NCBI RefSeq assembly: GCF_013410105.1
Contig: NZ_JACCCJ010000003.1
Location: forward strand, 62,001-126,000
DNA length: 64,000 nt
From: Sphingopyxis sp. JAI108
Lineage (GTDB): Bacteria > Pseudomonadota > Alphaproteobacteria > Sphingomonadales > Sphingomonadaceae
Direction: 5' to 3'
Below, piece by piece: positions 46,831-55,871 of the stretch. The notes beneath the pieces are model-generated. The model made no database searches and was not told where the DNA came from. It saw only the letters and a program-made list of their open reading frames with translations. Each line of letters opens with the position of its first letter. Positions within the stretch are counted from its first letter, which is position 1. Both the position numbers and the translations under genes were made by a program.

Positions 46831-48014
46831 ACTTCGGCCGCGGCTGCGGCGTCGATCTCGCTCATCACCAGCTTGCCGTTCTTGACGGCGAAGCCCATCC
46901 GCCCTTCGACAAGGTCGAGCGCCGCGTGTCCGAACACGTCGTAGCGCCAGCCCTGCATCATCTGGATGCCGTCGCGTGCGCCTGCCGCAAGCGCCTCCAG
47001 ATCGTCGCTGCGCGCGATCAGCCGCGCCGCGACATTAAGTTCGCGTGCGCGGATCTTGAGCAGCAGCTTGAGCAGGTCGGCGACGAGCGTCCCTTCCTTG
47101 CCCAGCCCCGGACCGCGCGGTGCGCGGTCGGGCATATCGTCCTTCGACATCGGCTTGGCGTTTGCGATCGCGTCCATCAGCCGGCCGCCGATATCGTTCG
47201 TCCGCCACGTCGCAGACAGCCCGCGCACGCGGCCCAGCCCGTCCTGATCCTTCGGCGGATGCGCGGCGAGGTCGGCGAGCGTTTCGTCCTTGACGATGCG
47301 CCCGCGCGGCAGATTCTTGTTCCGTGCCTCGCGTTCGCGCCACGCGGCAAGCGCCTGCAGCCGGCCGAGCACATCGGCTTTGCGCGTCGGAATCTTGATT
47401 CGTTGCCATGCCTTGTCGGGATCGACGCTGTAGTTCGCGGGATCGGCGAGCTTTTCCATTTCCTCGTCGAGCCAATGTCCGCGCCCGGTCTTGATCAGCT
47501 TGTCGAGCATCATCGGGAAAATCTTTGCGAGGTGCGTGACGTCGCCGATCGCATAGTCGATCTGGCGCTTGTCGAGCGGGCGCCGGCTCCAGTCGGTGAA
47601 GCGCGCGCCCTTGTCGAGTTGCAGGCCGATCCACGCCTCGACGAGGTTCGAATAGCCGACCTGCTCAGCTTGTCCGAGCGCCATCTGACCGATCTGGGTG
47701 TCGAAGATCGGGTGCGGGGTCTTGCCGGTCAGGTTAAAGATGATTTCGACATCCTGCCCGCCCGCGTGAAAGACCTTCAACATATCCTCATTGTCGACGA
47801 GCAGGTCGAGCAGCGGCTTCAAATCGATGTTCGGTGCCATCGGATCGATCGCCGCGGCATGGTCGCGGTCGGCCACCTGGATAAGGCAAAGCTCTGGCCA
47901 GAAAGTGTTTTCGCGCATGAATTCGGTATCGACGGCGATGAAATCGCTGCTGCGAATGAGGTCGCAGAATTCGACGAGCGCGGCGTTGGTTTCGATCAAC
48001 GGATGGACTTGCAT
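46827..48014 (-). CDS. rnd: Ribonuclease D
   Basis: A 395-residue RNase D, a 3'-5' exoribonuclease that trims tRNA precursors. The DEDD motif begins with D29 and E31 in AVDTEFMRENTFWP. The later acidic/Tyr motif is in QIDYAIGDVTHL. An HRDC domain lies around 205-290 (AWREREARNKNLPRGRIV). The length is normal. Its last four bases overlap the end of the convergent ppx gene. Confidence 0.95.
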   Translation of the reverse strand: MQVHPLIETNAALVEFCDLIRSSDFIAVDTEFMRENTFWPELCLIQVADRDHAAAIDPMAPNIDLKPLLDLLVDNEDMLKVFHAGGQDVEIIFNLTGKTPHPIFDTQIGQMALGQAEQVGYSNLVEAWIGLQLDKGARFTDWSRRPLDKRQIDYAIGDVTHLAKIFPMMLDKLIKTGRGHWLDEEMEKLADPANYSVDPDKAWQRIKIPTRKADVLGRLQALAAWREREARNKNLPRGRIVKDETLADLAAHPPKDQDGLGRVRGLSATWRTNDIGGRLMDAIANAKPMSKDDMPDRAPRGPGLGKEGTLVADLLKLLLKIRARELNVAARLIARSDDLEALAAGARDGIQMMQGWRYDVFGHAALDLVEGRMGFAVKNGKLVMSEIDAAAAAEV

Positions 48015-48123
48015 AGCGCGCCTATACAGCTAGTTGAAAGGAACGGGCAGGAAAAATTGCCCGCTCTCTTCGGGTTGCGGAGCCGGAACACCGGCCGGGA
48101 AAAAAGACGAAGGGGTTTGGGGC

Positions 48124-48453
48124 ATGATCTGGCTTGGTTGGGCGCTCGCCGCGCTCGGTTTTGCGTTGCTTTTCGGGCAATATCTGGCGGGGCAGGCGGA
48201 TGTCTTCCTCTCGATCGCCAATCCGCGGCCGCTCGATGAGGAATCGATGGTTGTGACGCAGAAAGGCTGGGGCTTCGCGGCCGAGGCCGCGCAGCCGTTC
48301 GTGACGCCCGAATCCGACCATGGCCTTTGCGATGTCCGCGTCTTCGCGACACGGCCCCAGATGCTCGTCGCGATCGCGACCTTCGGCTTCCTCCGCCCCG
48401 TGACGGTGGCCTGGCGCGCGCATGCCGGCATCCTTCCGCTGGGAGAGGCATGA
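48124..48453 (+). CDS. Small membrane protein coupled to a FAD oxidase
   Basis: A 109-residue protein with one strong N-terminal hydrophobic helix (IWLGWALAALGFALLFGQYLA). The rest is a soluble stretch, with a second, weaker hydrophobic patch near residue 85. I do not recognise the family. Its stop overlaps the start of the FAD oxidase gene (ATGA), which strongly suggests a joint function, perhaps as a membrane anchor or electron-transfer partner. A purine-rich GAAGGGG lies upstream of the ATG. Confidence 0.65.
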   Translation: MIWLGWALAALGFALLFGQYLAGQADVFLSIANPRPLDEESMVVTQKGWGFAAEAAQPFVTPESDHGLCDVRVFATRPQMLVAIATFGFLRPVTVAWRAHAGILPLGEA

Positions 48454-49964
48454 TGCCGATCGTCAAACTGGGCGAGGAGGGACGCTGGACCAATTATCAT
48501 GGCACCGGGACCTGCGAGGCGGCGACACGCTTCGCGCTGCGCAGCGGCGATGCGGAGCGCGGGCGCGACGAGATCGCGATCGCGGCGAAGGCGGTACTGG
48601 CCTGGCTCGCCGAGGCCGCCGCCGCACGCCGGCGCGTCCGACCGCTCGGCGCGGGCTGGTCGCCATCGAACATCAATATCAGCTCGCAGAGCTGGCTGCT
48701 GCATACGCGCCGGTTCAACCGTTGCTTCCGTATCGGCGCCGAAGATGTACGGCCGGGCGTCGATGCGGCGGCCTTGATGCTCGTCGAGGCGGGCGCGCTC
48801 GTCGATGAAGTGTCCGACAAGTTCGAAGCGCAAGGCCGCTCGCTGTGGACCAGCGGCGCGGGCAACGGGCAGACCTTTGCCGGGGCCTGCGCGACCGGCA
48901 CCCACGGCTCGATGATCGCGCGCGGGGGTATCCAGGACCATATCCGCGCGGTGCAGGTCGTGACGTCCGGCGGCGTCCACTGGATTGAACCCGAAGCCGG
49001 CGTGATGAGCGACGCTTTCATCGCCGCGACCGGATCGACCCCGATGCGCGATGACGAGATATTCGCCGCGGCGCAGCTTCCCGTCGGCGCGCTCGGGATT
49101 ATCACCGCGCTCGTCGTCGATAGCGTGCCCAAATTCCTGGTTCGCCCGATCCAGAATCTTCGCAAGGTCGACTGCGCCGCGCTCGACTGGCTTTCGGCAG
49201 GCGATTTCAGGCGCTTCTCGGCGACCTATGCACTCGATCGGGACCCCGATTTCGTCCAGATGATCGTCAATCCCTACAAGCCGTTCAAACGGCCCGCGAT
49301 GCTCCGCTTCCTCTATCGCGAGCCTTGGCGTGACGATTATCCGCGCGCGACGCCCGGCCAACTCGGCGCGGGGTACGACGCGCTCAGCCTGCTCGGCCGG
49401 CTGCTCAATGACTATCCGTGGGCGCGCGGCGCGTTGCTGCAATTCGCGATGAAACAGGGCTATGCCAGCGGCCCCGACGTCGATGCGCCCGCCGTCTATG
49501 GCAGCTGGGGGGAGGGGCTTGATACGCACCGGCCGCTCGCCGACCTGTTCAACGCCTCGGTCACCATCGACCGTGCCGACCTTGCGCGCGCCTTCGAACG
49601 CATCTGCGCGGTTTACGCGCGTCACGGCGGCTCGACCGTCGTCACCGTGCGCTTCATGGAGCGCGCGCAGGGCTTGCTCGCGCCTGCGCGCTTCCTTCAC
49701 AATGCCGTGATCGATTTCGATGGTCCGCGCAGCCCGCGCACCGCCGATGCCTATGCGCGCGTCGTTGAATGCCTCGATGCCGAGGGGGTCGCCTTCACGC
49801 GGCACTGGGCGAAAAGCTGCCGCCTCGACGCGCTGCGCGTTGCTGCCGACTATGAGGAGGATTTCCGGCGCTGGCGCGCTGCGCGTGATCGGCTGCTCCC
49901 GGATCCCGGGCATCGCGCCCTGTTCGGCAGCGAGGTTCTCGACGGGCTGGGCCTGACCTGTTGA
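48450..49964 (+). CDS. FAD-linked oxidase (VAO/aldonolactone-oxidase-like)
   Basis: A 504-residue protein with a PP-loop FAD-binding domain in its first 200 residues (RPLGAGWSPSN near 56 and SGAGNGQTFAGACATGTHGS near 135). The C-terminal region (FRRWRAARDRLLPDPGHRALF) resembles the aldonolactone oxidase family. No signal peptide is seen. The substrate is unknown; the lactone/sugar-alcohol assignment is weak. It starts in the stop codon of the small membrane protein gene and has GGGAGAGG in front. Confidence 0.8.
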   Translation: MMPIVKLGEEGRWTNYHGTGTCEAATRFALRSGDAERGRDEIAIAAKAVLAWLAEAAAARRRVRPLGAGWSPSNINISSQSWLLHTRRFNRCFRIGAEDVRPGVDAAALMLVEAGALVDEVSDKFEAQGRSLWTSGAGNGQTFAGACATGTHGSMIARGGIQDHIRAVQVVTSGGVHWIEPEAGVMSDAFIAATGSTPMRDDEIFAAAQLPVGALGIITALVVDSVPKFLVRPIQNLRKVDCAALDWLSAGDFRRFSATYALDRDPDFVQMIVNPYKPFKRPAMLRFLYREPWRDDYPRATPGQLGAGYDALSLLGRLLNDYPWARGALLQFAMKQGYASGPDVDAPAVYGSWGEGLDTHRPLADLFNASVTIDRADLARAFERICAVYARHGGSTVVTVRFMERAQGLLAPARFLHNAVIDFDGPRSPRTADAYARVVECLDAEGVAFTRHWAKSCRLDALRVAADYEEDFRRWRAARDRLLPDPGHRALFGSEVLDGLGLTC

Positions 49965-50067
49965 CCGACGCCCTTCAACCCTTGACAAATGGCTCTGCGC
50001 GCTGCCTTAGGCGCGGCCATATCGGCACGTTTGCGCGTGCCTTCCCGGACAATTGAAAGACGAGACA

Positions 50068-51849
50068 ATGCACGCCTATCGGACCCATAATTGCGGCCAG
50101 CTTCGCGCCGACGACGTCGGCCAGACGGTACGCGTATCGGGCTGGGTGCATCGCAAGCGCGATCATGGCGGCCTGCTGTTCGTCGATCTGCGCGATCACT
50201 ATGGCCTGACCCAGATCGTCGCGGACTCGAGCGACGCGGCGTTCGCCACGCTCGACGGGTTGCGCGTCGAAAGCGTCGTGACGATCACCGGCGAGGTCGT
50301 CGCGCGCTCGCCCGAAACGATCAACGCCAACCTGCCCACCGGCGCGATCGAAGTGCGCGCGCGCGAGGTTACCGTCCAGTCGGCGGCGGTCGAACTGCCG
50401 ATGCCGGTCGCGGGCGAACAGGACTATCCCGAGGATATCCGTCTGAAATATCGCTTCCTCGACCTGCGCCGCGAACGCCTGCACGCGAACATCATGCTGC
50501 GCTCGAATGTGATCGCGTCGCTCCGCCGCCGCATGGTCGAACAGGGCTTTACCGAATATCAGACGCCGATCCTGACCGCCTCGTCGCCCGAGGGTGCGCG
50601 CGATTATCTGGTGCCGAGCCGCGTCCACCCCGGCAAATTCTATGCGCTGCCGCAGGCGCCGCAAATGTTCAAGCAGCTGCTGATGGTTGCGGGCTTCGAC
50701 CGCTATTTCCAGATCGCGCCCTGCTTCCGCGATGAAGATGCGCGCGCCGACCGCTCGCCCGGCGAATTCTACCAGCTCGACTTCGAGATGAGCTTCGTCA
50801 CCCAGGATGACGTTTTCAACGCGATCGAGCCGGTGCTCGCAGGCGTGTTTGAGGAATTTGCGAACGGCAAGTCGGTGACCCCGGCGGGTTCGTTCCCGCG
50901 CATCCCCTACCGCGAATCGATGCTGAAGTACGGCAATGACAAGCCCGACCTGCGCAACCCGCTCATCATCACCGACGTCTCGTCGCACTTCACCGGTTCG
51001 GGCTTCGGCCGCTTTGCCGACATCGTCGCCGCGGGCGACGTCGTGCGCGCGATCCCCGCGCCCGCGACCGCCGAGAAAAGCCGCAAATTCTTCGACGACA
51101 TGAACAGCTGGGCGCAGGGTGAGGGTTTTGCGGGCCTCGGCTATGCGACGCGCAAGGGCGGCGGATGGGGCGGCCCGATCGCCAAGAACCACGGCACGGA
51201 CAAGATGGACGCGCTCGCCGCTGAGCTCGGAATCGGTCCCGACGACGGGCTGTTCTTTGCGGCGGGCAAGGAAGCGACCGCGGCGAAGCTCGCGGGCTTT
51301 GCACGGACGCGCGTCGCCGAACAGCTCGAACTGATCGATCCGAACAAGTTCGAAATGTGCTGGATCGTGGACTTCCCGATGTTCGAGGCCGACGAGGACA
51401 CGGGCAAGATCGATTTCAGCCACAACCCGTTCAGCATGCCGCAGGGCGAGCTCGAAGCGCTCGAAACCAAGGACCCGCTCGACATCCTCGCCTGGCAGTA
51501 TGACATCGTCTGCAACGGCGTCGAACTGTCGTCAGGCGCGATCCGGAACCATCGCCCCGACATCATGTACAAGGCGTTCGAAATCGCGGGTTACAGCCAG
51601 GCCGACGTCGATGCGAATTTCAGCGGCATGATCAACGCCTTCAAGTTCGGCGCGCCGCCGCACGGCGGCTCGGCACCGGGTGTCGATCGCATCGTGATGC
51701 TGCTCGCCGACGAACCGAACATCCGCGAAGTCGTCGTCTTCCCGATGAACCAGAAGGCCGAAGACCTGATGATGGGCGCGCCCGCGCCGGTCAGCGACAA
51801 GCAGCTCAAGGAACTTGGTATCCGCATCGTCGACGGCCCCAAGAGTTAA
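50068..51849 (+). CDS. aspS: Aspartyl-tRNA synthetase (probably non-discriminating)
   Basis: A 593-residue bacterial-type AspRS. An OB-fold anticodon-binding domain (about 1-105), the class II core with motif 2 ([20 protein letters not shown]) and motif 3 ([11 protein letters not shown]), and the inserted GAD domain (about 285-420) are all present. In the anticodon domain the sequence [10 protein letters not shown] has His at position 33. In Pseudomonas and other bacteria lacking AsnRS, His at this site goes with charging of both tRNA-Asp and tRNA-Asn; I recall this from the literature. ATG 50068 matches the family start [10 protein letters not shown]; an ATG at 50053 adds five residues. Confidence 0.97.
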   Translation: MHAYRTHNCGQLRADDVGQTVRVSGWVHRKRDHGGLLFVDLRDHYGLTQIVADSSDAAFATLDGLRVESVVTITGEVVARSPETINANLPTGAIEVRAREVTVQSAAVELPMPVAGEQDYPEDIRLKYRFLDLRRERLHANIMLRSNVIASLRRRMVEQGFTEYQTPILTASSPEGARDYLVPSRVHPGKFYALPQAPQMFKQLLMVAGFDRYFQIAPCFRDEDARADRSPGEFYQLDFEMSFVTQDDVFNAIEPVLAGVFEEFANGKSVTPAGSFPRIPYRESMLKYGNDKPDLRNPLIITDVSSHFTGSGFGRFADIVAAGDVVRAIPAPATAEKSRKFFDDMNSWAQGEGFAGLGYATRKGGGWGGPIAKNHGTDKMDALAAELGIGPDDGLFFAAGKEATAAKLAGFARTRVAEQLELIDPNKFEMCWIVDFPMFEADEDTGKIDFSHNPFSMPQGELEALETKDPLDILAWQYDIVCNGVELSSGAIRNHRPDIMYKAFEIAGYSQADVDANFSGMINAFKFGAPPHGGSAPGVDRIVMLLADEPNIREVVVFPMNQKAEDLMMGAPAPVSDKQLKELGIRIVDGPKS

Positions 51850-51852
51850 GGC

Positions 51853-52725
51853 ATGAGCGAGCCCCGGGAGCACCGGCTGGAAACGCCGGAAGGCGATATC
51901 TGCTGGTTCGAATGGGGAACGCCGGGGCGGGGCGCTTCGCTGCTTTTGCTCCACGCGACGGGCTTTCATGCGCGGCTGTGGGATCGGGTCGTCGCGGCGC
52001 TACCGGCGGGCACGCACGTCATCGCGCCTGATCACCGCGGACATGGGCGCAGCTATCGGCCCACGACGCTCGCCAACTGGGCGGCGACCGCCGACGTGCT
52101 GCTGCCGCTGCTCGACGGGCTTGGCGGCCACCCGCTCGTCGGCTGCGGGCACAGTATGGGTGCCTATATATTGACCCGGCTCGCGTCGCAGCGGCCTGCA
52201 GCTTTCGGCCACCTGATCCTCATCGATCCGGTGATCATGGACCCGGCGCTTTACGAGGGCGAGAGTGCCAAGCCGATTCCCGAACCCGCCGATCATCCCG
52301 TCGCGCGCCGGCGCAATGTCTGGACGGACGTCGAGGAGATGCGCGCGCGTTTTGCCGACCGGCCGCCATATGCGAACTGGGAACCGGGTGCCCTCGACGA
52401 TTATTGCGCCTACGGACTGGTTCCGGCAGCCGATGGCGACGGGTTGGAGCTTGCCTGCCCGCCAGCGCTCGAGGCCTCGGTCTATCAAAATGCGCTGCGC
52501 ACCAACCCGCATGAGTGGCTGCACTATCTTTCGGTGCCTTCGACCTTGATCCGTGCCCCGACCGGCGAGCGCGGTGGCCCGCTCGATTTTTCGCTGAGCC
52601 CGACCTGGACCGGCCTTGGTCCGGCGATCGGCGCCGAACGTGACGAACTATGGACCGAACACAGCCATTTCATCCCGATGGAAGCGCCGGCGCGCGTCGC
52701 CGCTCTTCTCGCCGGACATCTCTGA
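51853..52725 (+). CDS. Alpha/beta hydrolase
   Basis: A 290-residue alpha/beta hydrolase without a signal peptide. The oxyanion segment LLLHATGFHARLW, the nucleophile elbow GCGHSMGA (S101) and a C-terminal His in HSHFIPMEAP are visible. The DHRGHGRS motif after strand 4 is typical of the epoxide-hydrolase/haloalkane-dehalogenase-like branch. It begins three bases after the aspS stop, so it may be co-transcribed. The substrate is unknown. Confidence 0.85.
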   Translation: MSEPREHRLETPEGDICWFEWGTPGRGASLLLLHATGFHARLWDRVVAALPAGTHVIAPDHRGHGRSYRPTTLANWAATADVLLPLLDGLGGHPLVGCGHSMGAYILTRLASQRPAAFGHLILIDPVIMDPALYEGESAKPIPEPADHPVARRRNVWTDVEEMRARFADRPPYANWEPGALDDYCAYGLVPAADGDGLELACPPALEASVYQNALRTNPHEWLHYLSVPSTLIRAPTGERGGPLDFSLSPTWTGLGPAIGAERDELWTEHSHFIPMEAPARVAALLAGHL

Positions 52726-52789
52726 CGCAATCCCGCGTAACAAACCGCGCTGGCTCTGTGCCAGAAAATGACAGGGGCGCATCGCCCGC

Positions 52790-52819
52790 TTGGTCCGAAC
52801 CGCTTGTTTGCGCTAGAAT
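52790..52819 (+). promoter_or_regulatory. Predicted sigma-70 promoter of the PPK2 gene
   Basis: TTGGTC (52790-52795) and TAGAAT (52814-52819) are 18 bp apart. The expected start, six to eight bases downstream, falls on or next to the ATG at 52826, and no Shine-Dalgarno is seen, so the transcript may be leaderless. Confidence 0.45.
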
Positions 52820-52825
52820 GAGCCG

Positions 52826-53611
52826 ATGAGCATTTCCCTTTCCGAATTTGAAACCGGCGCCAAATATGACGGCGATTATTCCGCGGCTATCGCGGCGCTC
52901 GAAGACCGGCTCGAGCGGCTACAGGCCGCGCATATCATCCACGCCCAGCGCAGCGTCATCATGATCGAGGGCTGGGACGCAGCGGGGAAGGGCGGGATCA
53001 TCCAGCGGCTGACCGCATGCCTCGACGCGCGCTATTTCGAGGTGTGGCCCATCGGCGCGCCGACCGACGAGGAAAAGGCACGCCATTTCCTCTGGCGCTT
53101 CTGGAAGCGCCTGCCCGGCAACCGCGAAATCTCGATCTTCGACCGCAGCTGGTATGGGCGCGTGCTTGTCGAGCGCGTCGAGGGCTTCGCGAGCGAGGCC
53201 GAATGGCGCAAGGGCTATGACGAGATCAACGAGTTCGAGGCGCAGCTGACCGGTAGCCGCACCAACCTCGTCAAATTGTTCGTCCATGTCACGCAGGAGG
53301 AACAGGACAAGCGCTTCGCCGACCGGCTCGACGACCCGTGGAAACGGTGGAAGACCGGCACCGAGGACTATCGCAACCGGGCGAAGCGCAATGACTATCT
53401 CGCCGCAATGGATGAGATGTTCGCGCAGACGAACACGCGCTGGGCGCCGTGGAAGGTGATCGATGGCAACAACAAGAAGGCGGCACGGATCGCGGCGCTG
53501 ACTTATATCATCGAAACGCTTGAGGCGGCGGTGCCGATGACGCCGCCCGATCTCGACCCCGCGGTCGTGAAGCTCGCGAGCAAGGCGTTCGGCTACAGGC
53601 CTAAAGACTAG
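52826..53611 (+). CDS. ppk2: Polyphosphate kinase 2 family protein
   Basis: A 261-residue single-domain PPK2, which transfers phosphate between polyphosphate and nucleotides. Walker A is EGWDAAGKGG (48-57, K55), and Walker B is FDRSWYGR (D106). A lid region with RxxxR-type basic residues follows (KRWKTGTEDYRNRAKRN). The EGWDAAGKGG form is the one I associate with the polyphosphate:AMP/ADP phosphotransferase branch, but which nucleotide is used is not settled by this. It adds a second polyphosphate enzyme to a window that already has ppk1 and ppx. Confidence 0.93.
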   Translation: MSISLSEFETGAKYDGDYSAAIAALEDRLERLQAAHIIHAQRSVIMIEGWDAAGKGGIIQRLTACLDARYFEVWPIGAPTDEEKARHFLWRFWKRLPGNREISIFDRSWYGRVLVERVEGFASEAEWRKGYDEINEFEAQLTGSRTNLVKLFVHVTQEEQDKRFADRLDDPWKRWKTGTEDYRNRAKRNDYLAAMDEMFAQTNTRWAPWKVIDGNNKKAARIAALTYIIETLEAAVPMTPPDLDPAVVKLASKAFGYRPKD

Positions 53612-53666
53612 GTTTTTCGCCCCGCTCGGCTAGCAATTCCGGCCTCCAGCCGCTACATGGGGTGGA

Positions 53667-54203
53667 ATGAGCCGCGCCAAGAGATCCGACGACTGGGGTT
53701 TTCCCCGCTGGCGCCCTTATGGCTCGTCGCGCGAAGCGCAAAAGATACGTCTGTGCGACCGCCACGGCTGCACGAACCCCGGCAACTGTCCGGCACCCAA
53801 GTCGCCGAACAGCCCCGAACGCTGGTATTTCTGCGAAACCCACGCCGCCGAATATAATCGCGGATGGGACTATTTTGAGGGATTGAGCGCCGAAGACGCT
53901 GCCGCTCGCGCCGCCGAGGAAGCACGCGGGGCGAATAGCTATGCACGCGCACAGCATTATGCCTGGGGCGGGTCGGGCGACGGCAGCCGCAGCGCCGACG
54001 AAATGCGCGCGCTCGAAATCCTCGACCTCGAACCTGACGCCGATTTCGAGGCGACCAAAAAGGCATGGCGCGCGCTTGCGAAGGAATGCCACCCCGACGT
54101 CAAGCCCGGCGACGCCGACGCGGCGAAACGTTTCACGGCAGGGCAGGCGGCGTTCGAGGTGTTAAAGCAGGCTGAAGAGCGGAAGAGCTGGAAGCCGGCG
54201 TAA
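53667..54203 (+). CDS. J-domain protein with an N-terminal cysteine cluster
   Basis: A 178-residue protein with a C-terminal J domain (about 113-175, HPD at 142-144), which stimulates Hsp70/DnaK ATPase. The N-terminal half holds four Cys (C30, C35, C41, C56) plus H33 and H59, arranged like a small zinc-binding module, with an aromatic-rich stretch (RWYFC, GWDYFEG). An Ala/Glu-rich linker separates the two. A J domain at the C-terminus is the reverse of classic DnaJ; proteins of this build occur in Sphingomonadales and other alphaproteobacteria with unknown clients. Confidence 0.85.
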   Translation: MSRAKRSDDWGFPRWRPYGSSREAQKIRLCDRHGCTNPGNCPAPKSPNSPERWYFCETHAAEYNRGWDYFEGLSAEDAAARAAEEARGANSYARAQHYAWGGSGDGSRSADEMRALEILDLEPDADFEATKKAWRALAKECHPDVKPGDADAAKRFTAGQAAFEVLKQAEERKSWKPA

Positions 54204-54273
54204 AGGCCGGAAACGACCGGATGCGGACAAGAATATCCTCCCTGTCGCGGAGCGATGGCGAGGATTCTTCTCC

Positions 54274-54348
54274 TCGTCACCCCGGACTTGATCCGGGGTC
54301 GATGCCTCCAGTGCTGCCGTGAGTCCCGGATCAAGTCCGGGATGACGA
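54274..54348. repeat. Dispersed nested palindrome, CCCGGACTTGATCCGGG type
   Basis: Two 23-bp arms with one mismatch, the left being CGTCACCCCGGACTTGATCC and so on, enclose a short spacer. Each arm holds its own palindrome CCCGGACTTGATCCGGG. It lies between the convergent J-domain gene and mtgA. Elements of this kind are common in alphaproteobacteria. Confidence 0.75.
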
Positions 54349-54390
54349 AGCTGAGCGAATGAACGTCTGCTTCCCACCCCAAAGCGCCCG

Positions 54391-55104
54391 CTATTTATAA
54401 ACGCAAGCATCCAGTCCGTCGCGCCGGACCTGGCCGATGCGCGCGGTGATGGTGTTGCCGTAACGGCGCGTGAAACCCGACGGGCTGATCGCCTCGCGCT
54501 TCTTTGGCAGCGGCAGGATCGCCGCGATGCGCGCCGCCTCGCGCGGGGTCAGCTTGGCTGCGCCATGCTTGAAATAACGCTGGGCGCCGGCCTCGACTCC
54601 ATAGGTACCGATGCCCGTCTCCGCGACGTTGAGATAGACTTCCATGATCCGGCGCTTGCCCCAGATCGTCTCGATCAGGAAGGTGAACCACACCTCGGGC
54701 ACCTTGCGCACATAGCGCGTCCAGCCGCTGCCCTGCCACAGAAAGACGTTCTTTGCCGTCTGCTGGCTCACGGTCGATCCGCCGCGCAGCTTCTTGCCCT
54801 TGGCGTTGCGCTCGATCGCCTCTTCGATCGCGTCGCGATCGAACCCGTCATGGCTGCAGAATTTTCCGTCCTCGGCCGCGATCACCGCCCGCACCATATT
54901 GCGGTCGATATTCGACAGGCTTTCCCAATCCTTAGTGATGCCGTTGCTGTCGGCGAGCATGGTGAAGGTCACCGGCGGCGGTACGACGGCATATGCCAGC
55001 ACCCACGCGATCGAAATCACGACAAACCAGAGCAGCCATTTGAAGGGCCGCAGATACCATGGCAATTTGCGGCGCTTCTGTTGTTTCCTGGCGGCGGTCG
55101 TCAT
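54391..55104 (-). CDS. mtgA: Monofunctional biosynthetic peptidoglycan transglycosylase
   Basis: A 237-residue GT51 glycosyltransferase that polymerises lipid II. One N-terminal membrane anchor (about 20-42) precedes the catalytic domain. Catalytic Glu78 is in AAEDGKFCSHDGFD, and the second motif RGGSTVSQQTAKN and the KRRIMEVYLN motif are intact. There is no transpeptidase domain. The length fits MtgA. Confidence 0.95.
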   Translation of the reverse strand: MTTAARKQQKRRKLPWYLRPFKWLLWFVVISIAWVLAYAVVPPPVTFTMLADSNGITKDWESLSNIDRNMVRAVIAAEDGKFCSHDGFDRDAIEEAIERNAKGKKLRGGSTVSQQTAKNVFLWQGSGWTRYVRKVPEVWFTFLIETIWGKRRIMEVYLNVAETGIGTYGVEAGAQRYFKHGAAKLTPREAARIAAILPLPKKREAISPSGFTRRYGNTITARIGQVRRDGLDACVYK

Positions 55105-55165
55105 TCGATTTCCATAGCCGCTTGCCCGCGTCCGGCAAGCGGCTGATTGCGATTGTCACTCTATC

Positions 55166-55780
55166 TCAGGGCTTAGGCGGGTCGTCTTCTTTCTTGCCGG
55201 TCGCGTTGTCGGCCGCTTCGCCCGCCCTCGCCGCTGCGGCTTTCGCCTTTTCGCCGGCCTCGGCCGCAAGCGAGCGCATCTTCGCCTCGGCTTCGCCTTC
55301 CTTGCCGCTCATCACCAGCCACGCCATCGCCGCCGCGACGACTAGCGACAGCATCGCGAGCCAATATCCGATTTCCCAATGAACCTGGATCATCGCCAGC
55401 GCCGCCTGGTCCATGCCGCTGTTCTGGCCGTTCTTCGCCGCCTCCTCGAGGAGAGCGTGCTTGCTGTATCGCCAGGTGCCGATGAAGATCAGCGCAACCG
55501 CCGCGATCGATGTGCCGAGCACGAGTTTAGCGGCCTCCCGCCCCTTCATGAAGAGCAGCGCCAGCCCGCCCGCGATCGCGAGCAGCGCGAGGATCAACCA
55601 GAGGTTGAGCGACGCGCTGTCGCCTGCCTGCGCCGCCTGGCCCATCGCGGTGACGCGGCCGAACGCGAGGCCGAAGCCGGTCGCCTCGACGAGCTTCTGT
55701 TCGGAACAGCTGACAGTCATCCATGGCAGCAGGAAGGCCGCCAGCGCGATGCCTTTCGGAATTCGGATCCATTTCCACAT
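55166..55780 (-). CDS. Four-helix membrane protein of unknown function
   Basis: A 204-residue protein with about four hydrophobic segments (near 10-25, 60-77, 86-103 and 138-156) and a charged Ala/Glu/Lys-rich tail (about 158-204) likely to form a helix in the cytoplasm. I do not recognise the family. It stands between mtgA and rpoH, all on the minus strand. Its ATG at 55780 is preceded by GGGGGAGG, a strong ribosome-binding site. Confidence 0.7.
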   Translation of the reverse strand: MWKWIRIPKGIALAAFLLPWMTVSCSEQKLVEATGFGLAFGRVTAMGQAAQAGDSASLNLWLILALLAIAGGLALLFMKGREAAKLVLGTSIAAVALIFIGTWRYSKHALLEEAAKNGQNSGMDQAALAMIQVHWEIGYWLAMLSLVVAAAMAWLVMSGKEGEAEAKMRSLAAEAGEKAKAAAARAGEAADNATGKKEDDPPKP

Positions 55781-55871
55781 GAGGACCTCCCCCTTCGGTC
55801 GAACCTAAGGGGGAGGCTGGTCCTTTTGCACCCGCGAGTCAAATCGCAGGTTTATGACATCGAAACGCCGG

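Noticed and set aside
48012-48026. TATAGG six bases before the rnd start as a leaderless promoter
   Set aside because: No acceptable -35 box at 16-19 bp upstream.
48030-49988. 652-codon minus-strand open frame over the FAD oxidase
   Set aside because: The forward frame has the FAD-binding motif; the reverse is a compositional shadow.
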